Source of the DNA: Fulvivirga lutimaris | GTDB lineage: Bacteria; Bacteroidota; Bacteroidia; Cytophagales; Cyclobacteriaceae | Direction of reading: 5' to 3' | Length of the DNA: 55,223 nt | NCBI RefSeq assembly: GCF_009711525.1 | Contig: NZ_SMLV01000436.1 | Location: 10,680-65,902, forward strand | Part shown: positions 17,809-29,277 of the stretch, in pieces | Numbering within the stretch: position 1 is the first letter of the stretch | How the letters are laid out: every line of letters starts with the position of its first letter | The notes under the pieces: model-generated | Database searches by the model: none | What the model was told of the DNA's origin: nothing | What the model saw: the letters and a program-made list of their open reading frames with translations, nothing else | Translations under genes and position numbers: made by a program

Positions 17809-18795
17809 TTGCTGAAAAAAGGAGTATTACTTATTGTCTTAAGTGGCCCTTTTCAATGGAATGCTGTGGCTCAGACTGTGAACAACGACATGACTGAAGC
17901 GATAGAATTACAAATTGACCAGCCTTTCACATCAAAGACCGATGGCAATACTGTACAATATGCCTGTATAGATCAGCAATTGACAGGCAAGTGCATTCAA
18001 TATCATAATGATCAGTGGTTTACATTTACCAATACCAATTACGACACACTTTATATTAATATTGGTAATCAGCAATGCCGTGATCTTAGAGGTGTGCAGC
18101 TAGTAGCATTTGAGGGTGAGCTATGTGCTCCTGATACCTACAAAATACTCGATTGTATATCATTAGCAACACAAGATGATATCTATGCCACCATTAGTCC
18201 ATTAAAGCATGACCAAAAATATTGGCTCAATATTGATGGCTATTTGCATGACTACTGCCAGTTTGAGCTGGAAGTAAGCCTAAGGCCAAAAGGCGTATCG
18301 GCCAAGCCTATTGGCCTCATAAAAAAAGTTAGCCAACAGAAAAAGAAAAGTGTCATTCAACTAAATTGGAGCATCAATGATAGTCTTGCCCAATCACTTC
18401 AGAATTTCATTATAATGCGTAGAGAAGATTCGGCATTTTCCTTTGATTCATTGGCAAGCGTGCCAGTAGAATTCAACACTTTTGGTGCTTACCAACCAGA
18501 CTATATTTTTACTGATCAACTCTATGAACCTGGTGTCTATTGGTATAGAATTATTGCTCAGAACACTGAAGGTCATAAATTAATTACCGAAGAGCTTTCG
18601 TTTCAAATTAATTCCATTGACCTATCAAAAACAGTACTTTTTTTGGACTATGAAGAAAATGATGATATAGTCATCAGTGTTTATAGTGATAACAATAAGT
18701 TATTAGATACTATCAAATTGCGTTATAAAAGCCGTGAGCATCGTAACTTCCCATTGTATCTCGATAAGTACAAAAAAAGGCTGTTAAAGCATTAA
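17809..18795 (+). CDS. Secreted protein with PPC-like and fibronectin III-like regions
   Basis: The protein has 328 residues from a TTG start 15 bp after the ATPase gene. The signal peptide ends near WNAVAQ. Residues 25-150 resemble a PPC-like beta-sandwich (NNDMTEAIEL at the start, later DQWFTFT) and contain several cysteines, which suggests an exported, disulfide-bonded fold. Residues about 160-272 look like one fibronectin III repeat (IQLNWSINDS...GVYWYRIIAQN). The basic tail (KKRLLKH) may be a C-terminal anchor or just the end. No catalytic motif is seen and I do not recognise a specific family. It may be exported through, or work with, the neighbouring ABC system. Confidence 0.7.
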   Translation: MLKKGVLLIVLSGPFQWNAVAQTVNNDMTEAIELQIDQPFTSKTDGNTVQYACIDQQLTGKCIQYHNDQWFTFTNTNYDTLYINIGNQQCRDLRGVQLVAFEGELCAPDTYKILDCISLATQDDIYATISPLKHDQKYWLNIDGYLHDYCQFELEVSLRPKGVSAKPIGLIKKVSQQKKKSVIQLNWSINDSLAQSLQNFIIMRREDSAFSFDSLASVPVEFNTFGAYQPDYIFTDQLYEPGVYWYRIIAQNTEGHKLITEELSFQINSIDLSKTVLFLDYEENDDIVISVYSDNNKLLDTIKLRYKSREHRNFPLYLDKYKKRLLKH

Positions 18796-18845
18796 GAATT
18801 GTTTTGTACAACAAAGACAATGATCACACCAAAGAGGTGTTTGTA

Positions 18846-18866
18846 GGGCTGTAAATACTACAGCCC
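18846..18866. terminator. Hairpin between convergent genes, probable terminator
   Basis: There is a perfect 8-bp stem, GGGCTGTA (18846-18853) and TACAGCCC (18859-18866), with a 5-nt loop. It lies in the 83-bp gap between the polA-run end and the PepSY gene end. No long T-run follows on either strand, so termination efficiency is uncertain. Confidence 0.55.
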
Positions 18867-18878
18867 AATCTCATATTC

Positions 18879-19394
18879 TCAAATAAACAATAATATCAGG
18901 GTAAGCACTACCCCTCCAGCAGTAAAATACATTCCCTTTTTAAAGACTGAAGTTTTCGGCATAAACATCCAGAAAGAGCTTAGAACAAAAAAGAACAAGG
19001 ACAGACCAAAGAAAATATTCAAAAAGAACAAAGCATCTCCAGATTTGGCCTTGTGCATATGCGTCATTTTATCCAATACATAAGGTAATGATTTGACAGT
19101 GATATTTGCCTCGCCTGTACTTTTGTCGTAAGTACCGTTGCCAAAGTATACAAGGTTACCTTCTTCTTTCTCAATACTAAACCTTTTTATACCAAGCTTC
19201 TGGCCAATCTCTTCTCCATTGACATTTGGTTCAATACTTTTAGTAATTACTTTTTCCTGCTTAAGGAAATCGGTATCCCTAAAAATCAAAACAATACCAC
19301 TTAAAGAATACACCGCCATTATACCCGCCAGGAAAAAACCCAGGTATCGGTGAACCACCCTCATCTTAAAACCAAAATCCCCTTTTACAGCCAT
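18879..19394 (-). CDS. PepSY-associated membrane protein
   Basis: The 171-residue protein has an N-terminal VVHRYLGFFLAGIMAVYSLSG helix typical of PepSY_TM proteins. A short soluble PepSY-like region follows (about 45-110), then two more membrane segments at the C-terminus. HRYLGF and the later MTHMHKA carry the histidines often found in the iron-reductase/PiuB-type branch. It is shorter than the usual 370-500 residue PepSY_TM proteins. It is divergent from katG across 341 bp that contain PerR/Fur-like boxes, so a role linked to iron or heme is plausible but inferred. Confidence 0.75.
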   Translation of the reverse strand: MAVKGDFGFKMRVVHRYLGFFLAGIMAVYSLSGIVLIFRDTDFLKQEKVITKSIEPNVNGEEIGQKLGIKRFSIEKEEGNLVYFGNGTYDKSTGEANITVKSLPYVLDKMTHMHKAKSGDALFFLNIFFGLSLFFFVLSSFWMFMPKTSVFKKGMYFTAGGVVLTLILLFI

Positions 19395-19451
19395 TTAATC
19401 AATACTTTTTTTATCAGTTTGCAATAATAAAAAAACATCACGACATCTTAT

Positions 19452-19466
19452 TTAGAATTAGTCTAA
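19452..19466. promoter_or_regulatory. PerR/Fur-like 7-1-7 box upstream of the PepSY gene
   Basis: The sequence TTAGAAT-T-AGTCTAA is a 7-1-7 inverted repeat with one mismatched pair. It matches 11 of 14 fixed positions of the Bacillus PerR consensus TTATAATNATTATAA, counted by eye. It lies 58 bp upstream of the PepSY gene start, so it could control that gene. In AT-rich DNA such matches can arise by chance. Confidence 0.35.
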
Positions 19467-19633
19467 TTTTATTTAAAAGGTTTTCAGGAAGGATTCATCT
19501 GCCAATAATGACTTCATTGGTATCTCAAAGATTAAGAAAATCATACTCAATTCTTTCTATGTTGTGATATTCTAAAGACTGTTATAATGCCTTTTTAAAG
19601 GGACATGAATTCGTTAAATTAAAGGGATATCTG

Positions 19634-19659
19634 AGCTCAACGATTCAATAAGTTGAGCT
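19634..19659. promoter_or_regulatory. Dyad AGCTCAAC-N10-GTTGAGCT upstream of katG
   Basis: Perfect 8-bp arms are separated by 10 nt, ending 76 bp before the katG start. No T-run follows, so a transcription-factor operator is more likely than a terminator. The rest of the 341-bp gap (19395-19735) is AT-rich, and I see nothing in it beyond this dyad and the two PerR-like boxes. Confidence 0.35.
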
Positions 19660-19666
19660 AATGACT

Positions 19667-19681
19667 AAATAATAATTATAA
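19667..19681. promoter_or_regulatory. PerR-like box upstream of katG
   Basis: AAATAAT-A-ATTATAA matches 12 of 14 fixed positions of the PerR consensus, with one perfect half-site. It ends 54 bp before the katG ATG, where a repressor site would be expected. KatG genes are classic PerR or OxyR targets. No PerR gene is in the window. Confidence 0.4.
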
Positions 19682-19711
19682 ATAAAGATTATAGCATATT
19701 TACAGAAATAG

Positions 19712-21946
<2,235 letters not shown>

Positions 21947-21974
21947 TATTTATAGAGTGATAATTTAGTTTGAG

Positions 21975-22002
21975 AAGTGGCCCAGAAACGGGTCACTTTT
22001 TT
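21975..22002 (+). terminator. Rho-independent terminator of katG
   Basis: A 9-bp stem, AAGTGGCCC (21975-21983) with GGGTCACTT (21990-21998) and one G-T wobble, has a 6-nt loop and runs into six T residues ending at 22002. It starts 29 bp after the katG stop. Confidence 0.9.
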
Positions 22003-22122
22003 ATTTCCATAGGGTTAGAAATTTGTAAATTTTGCAATTAGTCGTTTAAATCTATATGAAAGCATTTCATTGAAATAGTTGTTTCAAATGACTATCTTAA
22101 CTGCTTCCAATTTTTTTAAACT

Positions 22123-25100
22123 ATGTCTATAGGCAGAGTATTAGTTGCTTTTTTTCTGTTTTGCACCCTTAATTCGTTTGGTCAAAACCAGATTCGTTTT
22201 GAGAGAATAACTGTGGAAGATGGTCTTTCTCAATCTTCCATTAAATCCATGGTACAGGATAAATATGGTTATTTATGGGTCGCTACACTTGACGGCATCA
22301 ATAAATATGACGGCAATAGGTTTTATCAGTATCATCATATTGATGACGACCCAGCCTCGATACCCAGAAATAATATTCATAGACTTTTCATTGATAATAA
22401 TCAAAACCTTTGGGTCTCCTCTGAAGGATCTTTAAGTCAATATATTCAGGAAGAAAACAAATTTGTTTCTTACAATTTGATCGCTGATGAAGTCAATGAC
22501 TCCGAAATACTCGTACATGACATGTTTCAGCAGTCGGATAGCATTTTTTTAATAGCTTCTAATCTGGGTATGTGGGCATTTAATATTAACAATGAAAAAC
22601 TGATAAGAACCCCTCAATTCTTCAATTTTAGTAATCAGGAAGTAAGAAACTTTGTCTTCAATGAGGATGGAAGTATTTGGGTAGCCACAGATAGGGCGGT
22701 GTATCATAAAAATACCTCAGACAATGACTTCAATGAATTATTGGAGCATGACTCAAGAATTACATTTTACTATAGTAAACAAACTAACGAAGTATATATT
22801 CATGGCCGTGATAGTTTGAGTAAGTACAATCCCATAACCAATAGATTTAATTCCATCTACAATTTCTCGGATTCCGAAAAGATTGGAGAATTCCGAATGC
22901 CCATAATGCAACTAAGCAATGGCGAGTTATGGGTATTAAGAAGGGATGCTTTCATTTTTGACTCACAGGGTAAGCACAAAAGAACGCTTAAATATGTGCA
23001 TCAGGATCCGTTTGCTTTATCTAGTGATTATCTGTCCTGTATTTATCAGACCAAAGATGAAGTGGTTTGGATTGGAACCAACGGCCTGGGCTTGAACAAA
23101 TACAGCCCTCAATTTTCTGTGTTCAACTACTATGGGAGTTTTGCTGGTGCTCCAATCTCTTTGTCAAGTAATTTTGTAACCGCAGTTACTACTAAAGATG
23201 ACAATACCATTTACGTGGCAACCATGGAAGGGCTGGATATTATAAATCAAAATGAAAATAATACATTTCACATTAACATTAACTCAATCGATGGTGATAA
23301 GTCTCGGATAAATTCGATACTTCTCGAAGAGGATAATGATCTATGGTTAGGAACATCACATGGGCTAAGAAAATGGGATGGCCATGAAATCGAATACATC
23401 GAAAATAATGATAAAATAGGTGCAACTAACACTACCATAAATGAACTTTTGAAGGTTTCACCAAGCAGCTTTTTAGTTGCTACTAACACTGGGGTTTATT
23501 TGTTTAATACCAATACTTATAAATCCAAAAAGTTATCAGCAACCAGCACATCGGTTATGATGATTTTCGAGGGTAAGCTTTGGGCTGAAAAATTCAATGA
23601 TATTATTAAGTATGATACTAGCGATTATTTAATTTCTGAAGAAATAAAAATAGGTGCTAGTGGCAATTCAAGCTTTCCAGATGCCAGCATTAAGTGCTTC
23701 TATAGTGACACAGAAGGAGCAGTCTGGGTAGGTACAGCAGGCGGAGGACTCGTTCATTATGATATTCAAAAGAACCATTTTCAAACTTTTACGGAAAAAG
23801 ACGGCCTGCCCAATAGCGTGATATATGGCATCTTAGAAGATGATCAAAACAACCTATGGTTAAGTACTAATAAAGGGATAGCTGTATTCAGCAAAACAGA
23901 GATGCGATGCATTCGTAGTTTCAATACTACGCATGGATTACAGGGTAACGAGTTTAATACAAAAGCCTTTTATCAATCACCTTCTGGTAAAATGTACTTT
24001 GGTGGTGTAAATGGGCTGACCTCTTTCAATCCTAAGGAAGCTAATGCTCTTATCAGCGACATACCCAAATGTATTGTTACGTCTTTATTGATAAATGGCG
24101 TTCGGAAAGAGGAAATTGGAAACGGTACATCACTAAATCAAATCCTTACTAATAGGAAAATGGAATTGGCCTGGAATGAGAGAAATTTTGGCTTTGAAAT
24201 CAGTAGTTTAGGATTCTCCTACCCAGCACATACTTCCTATCAATACACTTTAGAGGGCTATGAGAAAAGTTGGAATCTGTTGGAAAATGAACGTAGAATA
24301 CAGTTTACAAATATTCCTCCCGGAAAATACACCCTGCGCGCCAAAGCTTCCAACTCTTTTGGCGAATGGGAAAAGGAAGGACTTGAGTTAGTGATTACTG
24401 TTACTCCCCCTTTATGGCGAACCCCATGGTTTATAATTCTGATAGTTGGAATGATTACACTTTTCATTTACTCCATTTTTCAATGGAGAACCAGAAGGCT
24501 CAGACTTCAAACTGCACTTCTCGAAAAACTAGTAAATGAACGGACACAAAAACTTCAAATCCAACAGGAGGAAATTCAGGCAGCCAATGAAGAGCTTACT
24601 GCCCAGTCTGAACTAATGGATGAACGCAATACGGAATTAGAAAGAGTAAAGGATTCTTTAGAAGAACGTGTGGAAGAAAGGACAACAACTCTGCAAAAGG
24701 TTAATGAAGAGCTAGTCGACCAAAATACAAAACTCGAACAGTTCGCATTTATAACTGCACATAATATAAAAGGGCCCGTTGCTCAGGTGAAAGGACTTAT
24801 CAATTTGCTTAAAATAGATGACTCAGAAGTTTTGCAACTCCTTAGCTCTAGTATTAACGATCTTGATCAGGTAATATCTGACTTAAGCATTGTCTTGAGT
24901 ATCCGTAAAGGGATGGGAAACTTAATTGAACCTGTGGAGTTAAAAGAACAGCTTACTCTTGCCTTAAAAATGCTCACTGAAGACATTAAGAAGGTCAATG
25001 GAACAGTTAATATTAACGAATTCAAGGAAGTGCACATTGAAGGTTTGCGTCCTTATGTCTACAGTATATTCTATAACCTTATTCATAATGCATTAAAATA

Positions 25101-25404
25101 TAGAAGTGAAGAGCGTGATGTAGTGATTAACTGCTCAAATATTTTGATTGAGGGTGAAAAGATTAAAATCATGATAGAGGATAACGGCATAGGAATTGAC
25201 ATGAACTATGCTGAAAATAAAATATTTAATCTTTATCAGCGATTCCACCCCGAAAGAATCGGTAAAGGATTTGGTCTATTTCTTACCAAGGCCCATGTAG
25301 AAGCTATGAAAGGTACTATTACTGTGGAAAGCGAAGTAGATCGAGGAACTCGCTTTACGATGGAATTCCCAGTATGTAAAGAGGTGATAATAAAGACTGA
25401 TTGA
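22123..25404 (+). CDS. Two-component-propeller sensor histidine kinase
   Basis: The 1093-residue protein has a signal peptide (MSIGRVLVAFFLFCTLNSFGQ), then a periplasmic propeller of Reg_prop repeats such as DGLSQSSI, GYLWVATLDGINKYD and NNLWLSTNKGIAVFS. A Y_Y_Y domain follows (about 690-760, YQYTLEGYEKSW, NIPPGKYTLRAKA), one membrane helix near 768-788 and a long coiled coil. The DHp has H880 in FITAHNIKGPVAQ. The HATPase has an N-box with LIHNALKY, G1 EDNGIGID and G2 GKGFGLFLTKAH. It is a classical kinase: unlike many hybrid systems of this class it has no receiver or HTH domain. No response regulator is adjacent. It probably senses an extracellular ligand, perhaps a glycan fragment. Confidence 0.93.
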   Translation: MSIGRVLVAFFLFCTLNSFGQNQIRFERITVEDGLSQSSIKSMVQDKYGYLWVATLDGINKYDGNRFYQYHHIDDDPASIPRNNIHRLFIDNNQNLWVSSEGSLSQYIQEENKFVSYNLIADEVNDSEILVHDMFQQSDSIFLIASNLGMWAFNINNEKLIRTPQFFNFSNQEVRNFVFNEDGSIWVATDRAVYHKNTSDNDFNELLEHDSRITFYYSKQTNEVYIHGRDSLSKYNPITNRFNSIYNFSDSEKIGEFRMPIMQLSNGELWVLRRDAFIFDSQGKHKRTLKYVHQDPFALSSDYLSCIYQTKDEVVWIGTNGLGLNKYSPQFSVFNYYGSFAGAPISLSSNFVTAVTTKDDNTIYVATMEGLDIINQNENNTFHININSIDGDKSRINSILLEEDNDLWLGTSHGLRKWDGHEIEYIENNDKIGATNTTINELLKVSPSSFLVATNTGVYLFNTNTYKSKKLSATSTSVMMIFEGKLWAEKFNDIIKYDTSDYLISEEIKIGASGNSSFPDASIKCFYSDTEGAVWVGTAGGGLVHYDIQKNHFQTFTEKDGLPNSVIYGILEDDQNNLWLSTNKGIAVFSKTEMRCIRSFNTTHGLQGNEFNTKAFYQSPSGKMYFGGVNGLTSFNPKEANALISDIPKCIVTSLLINGVRKEEIGNGTSLNQILTNRKMELAWNERNFGFEISSLGFSYPAHTSYQYTLEGYEKSWNLLENERRIQFTNIPPGKYTLRAKASNSFGEWEKEGLELVITVTPPLWRTPWFIILIVGMITLFIYSIFQWRTRRLRLQTALLEKLVNERTQKLQIQQEEIQAANEELTAQSELMDERNTELERVKDSLEERVEERTTTLQKVNEELVDQNTKLEQFAFITAHNIKGPVAQVKGLINLLKIDDSEVLQLLSSSINDLDQVISDLSIVLSIRKGMGNLIEPVELKEQLTLALKMLTEDIKKVNGTVNINEFKEVHIEGLRPYVYSIFYNLIHNALKYRSEERDVVINCSNILIEGEKIKIMIEDNGIGIDMNYAENKIFNLYQRFHPERIGKGFGLFLTKAHVEAMKGTITVESEVDRGTRFTMEFPVCKEVIIKTD

Positions 25405-25412
25405 TAAAATCT

Positions 25413-26411
25413 TTACTCCTCGTATTTTTGTAGTGCCAAAAATTTGAGCTCAGTATCTCCGACATTTTTGATGCCATGCTCAATATTAGGGGGGCAATAA
25501 AAGCTAGTATTAGGTCCGGCTACTCTTGTTTTTCCATCAAGATAAAACTCTGCAGTACCTTCTAAAACGTAAAAGAACTCATCCTCTGAGTGCTTATGGG
25601 GTTGATGTGTTTGAGAACCTGGAGCTACAACACTCATCTTCATCGTTCTGCCAGCTAAAAATTCCTTATCAACAAACCAAAACTGATATCCTGCCTTTGT
25701 TTTGATGGTTTCATCCATTGAAAACTCAGACACACAGTTTTCTATTGTAAACTGCACATCCTTTTGTGCAACAGGAGTTTTCTTTTGTTTTGTAAAAGTT
25801 CCGTCATTCCAAACCAATTCAATTGTTGAGCCCAAATCATACTTTTGATACTCTTCAGGTATTTTACCAAATCTATGTGTCTGTGATTCAACTTTAATAT
25901 TCTCACCGTCAATAGGCAGATGAAATAAAAACCCAAAAAATCTGGCAAATACCTCTCTGCTGATTGGCTTTACGCCATCCTTCTTCATTTGTTCCGTATC
26001 AAAAAAGTCTGCAATCGTAATTTCAGGAACAACGTAGCTAGCTGGAACTTTAGAAGTCTTTTTATCAGTCTTTATATAAAAAAACAGATCAGTATCACAA
26101 GGACCTTCACACTCAGTATAAGTTACACCGACAAGCTGACTACCATTAGACACCTTCCAACATTTCAGTGTTTCATAGCCTTCATAAGCCCCGGAAAAGG
26201 CTACGTAATAATTCTCAGGACGATAGTCTATAAGATATGGTCTTTCTTTCTCGGCTCCTTCCTTATAATTTAAAAAATTGTTAATCATAAGTTCTTTTTG
26301 ACCAAGTGACAACCCGCCAAGTGGAAGTTCAAAAAAGATTTCCTTGATTGTTTGACCAAAAGATATCTGTGTCAGAAATAATAAAGCAACTATAAAAAGC
26401 CTGTATCTCAT
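25413..26411 (-). CDS. Secreted cupin-domain protein
   Basis: The 332-residue protein has signal peptide MRYRLFIVALLFLTQISFGQ. The N-terminal two thirds has no motif I recognise, apart from two nearby cysteines (TECEGPCD). The C-terminal 90 residues are a cupin barrel with PGSQTHQPHKHSEDEFFYV, then a Gly, and FYCPPNIEHGIKN. These supply the usual three His and one Glu metal ligands. It may bind or isomerise a sugar-acid-like ligand in the periplasm. It converges on the sensor kinase gene with an 8-bp gap and lies upstream of nothing obviously related. The following minus-strand genes handle amino sugars. Confidence 0.75.
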   Translation of the reverse strand: MRYRLFIVALLFLTQISFGQTIKEIFFELPLGGLSLGQKELMINNFLNYKEGAEKERPYLIDYRPENYYVAFSGAYEGYETLKCWKVSNGSQLVGVTYTECEGPCDTDLFFYIKTDKKTSKVPASYVVPEITIADFFDTEQMKKDGVKPISREVFARFFGFLFHLPIDGENIKVESQTHRFGKIPEEYQKYDLGSTIELVWNDGTFTKQKKTPVAQKDVQFTIENCVSEFSMDETIKTKAGYQFWFVDKEFLAGRTMKMSVVAPGSQTHQPHKHSEDEFFYVLEGTAEFYLDGKTRVAGPNTSFYCPPNIEHGIKNVGDTELKFLALQKYEE

Positions 26412-26496
26412 ACTTCCTTTTCTCTATCCTAACAATAGAGTTATTATAACGTAAAATTTAATTATGCTAAGCTATGTACTTATATATCAATAACTT

Positions 26497-28065
26497 TTAT
26501 TCAGTAACCCACTGCACTTTTTTAGACGCGTAATAATCCACTTGCATTAATTTCAATCTTTCAGCCTGCGCAGCTAACCGTGCTTTATAGGTATCCCACT
26601 TTCTCAAAACTTTGGGTGACCATCCAATCTCCGCATAACCCATAATTCTAGGAAACATCATATACTCTAGATCATCAATGGTTTCCATAGTTTCAGTCCA
26701 AAGTGGAGCCTCCACTCCTATAATATTTGCTCTTTTTATTTGCTCATTAAGTTCTGCCGGATCCCATTGATAGCCTTCATCAACTTCTATGTAAGCCGCC
26801 CAATTCTGACCCAATCTGGTCGCAGAATCGTACTGCATGTCTAAATACGCCTTGTAAGCAGGTGACATAATAACCTTCGCGCCTTGACTAAGGCCCATGA
26901 TAATATTGTCTGCCTCAGACCAATACTGAATAATCGAACTACTGTCCAGCTCAGCATTGGCCACCTCATCCCAGCCAATCATCCTTTTATTGTGCGATAA
27001 AACAATCTCCTGTACTCTGTTGATAAATGGAATATAATCTTCCATGGGTGTAACATGAGACTCATCTCCACCAATATGAATGTAGGGGCCAGGAGTCAAA
27101 ACGGCCAATTCACCAATAACATCATCAACAAACTGGTAGGTAATTTCCTTATCCGTGCAAAGTGTGCTGAAGCCTACTTCTGTACCAGTATATAATTCTG
27201 GAGCTTCACCTGAACAGTTTAATTCTGGATAAGACGACAATGCAGCATTGGTATGACCTGGCATGTCAATCTCTGGAATTATCATGATGTATCTTTCTGC
27301 TGCATATTGAACAATCTCCTTATAATCCTCCTGAGTATAAAATCCTCCATCTCCTCCACCAACCTCTGTCTTACCTCCATGAGCTGTCAAGTTTGGCCAA
27401 GATTTGATCTCTATCCTCCACCCCTGATCATCTGCCAAATGTAGATGCAGCCTGTTCATCTTATAAGCAGCAATCAAATCAATATACCTTTTGACATCTT
27501 CCTTACTAAAAAAGTGTCTTGATACGTCTAGCATTGACCCGCGGTATTCATATTCCGGATAATCAACTATTTTTCCTGTAGCCACTGTCCATTGTTGATC
27601 TTGAACGGATTGGGCCTCAATTTTAGCCGGCAACAATTGCCTCAAAGTTTGAATTCCTCTAAACAAACCTTCTGGCTGCCTAGCTGAAAGTTTTATTATA
27701 TCTTCTGTTACTTCTAATTCATAACCCTCAGCCTTATCAACACTTTCAGGGATCAACGCTAAATATATACCTGCGGCTGGTTCTGTATCAACCACTTCTA
27801 TTATAAAATCAAACCCAGTAGCAGTATGTAGGAAGTTGCTCAGGTAAGCAGAAACATTTTTAGTTTCATCATTGCTTTCTGAAATGTATATGACTGTTTC
27901 ATTGGTAATAGTATGAGTAGATCCTGTTGCCGAAACGGAAACCGGAACAGGTATCATACTAACCTTTGTAAGATCAGTAGGCTCAGGCTTAGCACATGAA
28001 AATATTAGAATAGGGAAAAGAAATATGATGAGATATTGCTTCAATTTTTCCGCTACAGAATACAT
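26497..28065 (-). CDS. GH20 beta-N-acetylhexosaminidase lipoprotein
   Basis: The 522-residue protein has a lipobox FSC (Cys24) after a hydrophobic leader. A GH20b-like N-terminal domain (about 35-165) is followed by the GH20 barrel. The catalytic Asp-Glu pair of substrate-assisted hexosaminidases is D334-E335 in IHIGGDESHV, and HLHLADDQGWR and the MPGH segment line the active site. It should release terminal GlcNAc or GalNAc from chitooligosaccharides or glycoconjugates at the cell surface or periplasm. It lies 33 bp downstream of the NagX-like acyltransferase gene in the same direction, so the two likely form an amino-sugar operon. Confidence 0.93.
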   Translation of the reverse strand: MYSVAEKLKQYLIIFLFPILIFSCAKPEPTDLTKVSMIPVPVSVSATGSTHTITNETVIYISESNDETKNVSAYLSNFLHTATGFDFIIEVVDTEPAAGIYLALIPESVDKAEGYELEVTEDIIKLSARQPEGLFRGIQTLRQLLPAKIEAQSVQDQQWTVATGKIVDYPEYEYRGSMLDVSRHFFSKEDVKRYIDLIAAYKMNRLHLHLADDQGWRIEIKSWPNLTAHGGKTEVGGGDGGFYTQEDYKEIVQYAAERYIMIIPEIDMPGHTNAALSSYPELNCSGEAPELYTGTEVGFSTLCTDKEITYQFVDDVIGELAVLTPGPYIHIGGDESHVTPMEDYIPFINRVQEIVLSHNKRMIGWDEVANAELDSSSIIQYWSEADNIIMGLSQGAKVIMSPAYKAYLDMQYDSATRLGQNWAAYIEVDEGYQWDPAELNEQIKRANIIGVEAPLWTETMETIDDLEYMMFPRIMGYAEIGWSPKVLRKWDTYKARLAAQAERLKLMQVDYYASKKVQWVTE

Positions 28066-28098
28066 AGAAGTTGGATTAATTTGAATTTATTTTTTGGC

Positions 28099-29214
28099 TT
28101 AAACCTTAATATATATCTTCTTTTTATCCATTACATACCCTATAAACCAATTAAGCAATGTGAATAAAATGGCGAAAAGCAATGAGGCATTAGCCGGAGT
28201 CATGTAAGATTTAAGACCTTCAATGATTGCTCCATTTAGGCTTCCATCTCCAACTCGTATGGTATAATAGAAAGTTGCAAGCACCCACGATACAATATAA
28301 ATAAATAATGGATTCTTACCGAAAACCTCAAAGAAATAAGTCCAGTGTTTAATCTGCTTCATTTCTATTAGATAGATAAGCATCGCCAGAATAGACATAC
28401 ATATACCTGAGGTAATGATTGTATAGGAGCTGGTCCAAATCTTTTTATTAATAGGGAAGAACAGATCCCAAAATAGAGCTACCAAAATCATAGCTCCCCC
28501 TGCCAACATCAGCTTGGCTATTGTCTCATATGAGTTGTTTTGTTTTCTGATGTACATTCCCGTAAAATATCCAAGCACAACATTTACAACGGCAGGTAAT
28601 GTGCTTAACAGCCCTTCTGGATCAAAAGGAACACCTTCTCCATTATAGATACGCTCTGCTCCGAAAATTGAGATGTCAATGGCATTACCAACGTAGCTTG
28701 TTATGCTAAATGGATCAGGAGCCATACCAAAAAAATATAGAATACACCAATAGCCCAATAATATAAACAAGCTGGTACCAATAACCTGTTTTCTGGTGCA
28801 ATAATGTATAAGTACAGATGCCAATAGATAACATAAAGCAATCCGCTGTAGTACACCTGGAATTCTAACTGCCGAAATTGGAATAACAGAGCTTGAGCCA
28901 AAATCATAAAAAGGAAACCATTGTAGCAGGTAGCCGATCAGAAAAATAAGAAAGCTTCGTTTCAATATTTTTCCCCAAAAAATCGTATTACCCTGCTGCT
29001 CATACTTTCCCATCGCGAATGCCATGGCATTACCAACGGCAAATAGAAAGGCAGGAAAGACCATATCGGTCAAGGTCAGCCCATGCCATCGTGCATGTTG
29101 TAATGGCCCATACTGAATACCCCATTCTCCAGGATTGTTGACAGTGATCATCAAACAAACTGTAGCTCCACGAAAAACATCCAGGGAAAGGTATCTGGGT
29201 TTTTGATCAGACAT
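28099..29214 (-). CDS. NagX/HGSNAT-like membrane acyltransferase
   Basis: The 371-residue membrane protein has about ten helices. The opening RYLSLDVFRGATVCLMI and the luminal loop LQHARWHGLTLTDMVFP, with H44 as candidate active-site His, match the heparan-alpha-glucosaminide N-acetyltransferase/NagX family (DUF5009/YeiB-like). Human HGSNAT moves acetyl groups across a membrane to glucosamine. In bacteria the gene often travels with GlcNAc-use genes and may act as a sugar transporter or acetylase. Its pairing with a GH20 hexosaminidase 33 bp downstream supports an amino-sugar role. Confidence 0.85.
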   Translation of the reverse strand: MSDQKPRYLSLDVFRGATVCLMITVNNPGEWGIQYGPLQHARWHGLTLTDMVFPAFLFAVGNAMAFAMGKYEQQGNTIFWGKILKRSFLIFLIGYLLQWFPFYDFGSSSVIPISAVRIPGVLQRIALCYLLASVLIHYCTRKQVIGTSLFILLGYWCILYFFGMAPDPFSITSYVGNAIDISIFGAERIYNGEGVPFDPEGLLSTLPAVVNVVLGYFTGMYIRKQNNSYETIAKLMLAGGAMILVALFWDLFFPINKKIWTSSYTIITSGICMSILAMLIYLIEMKQIKHWTYFFEVFGKNPLFIYIVSWVLATFYYTIRVGDGSLNGAIIEGLKSYMTPANASLLFAILFTLLNWFIGYVMDKKKIYIKV

Positions 29215-29277
29215 TAGTTCTATTTTAAATCAAAGAACCAATATACAAAATGATCCTAATTATGTGCCCTTCATTTT

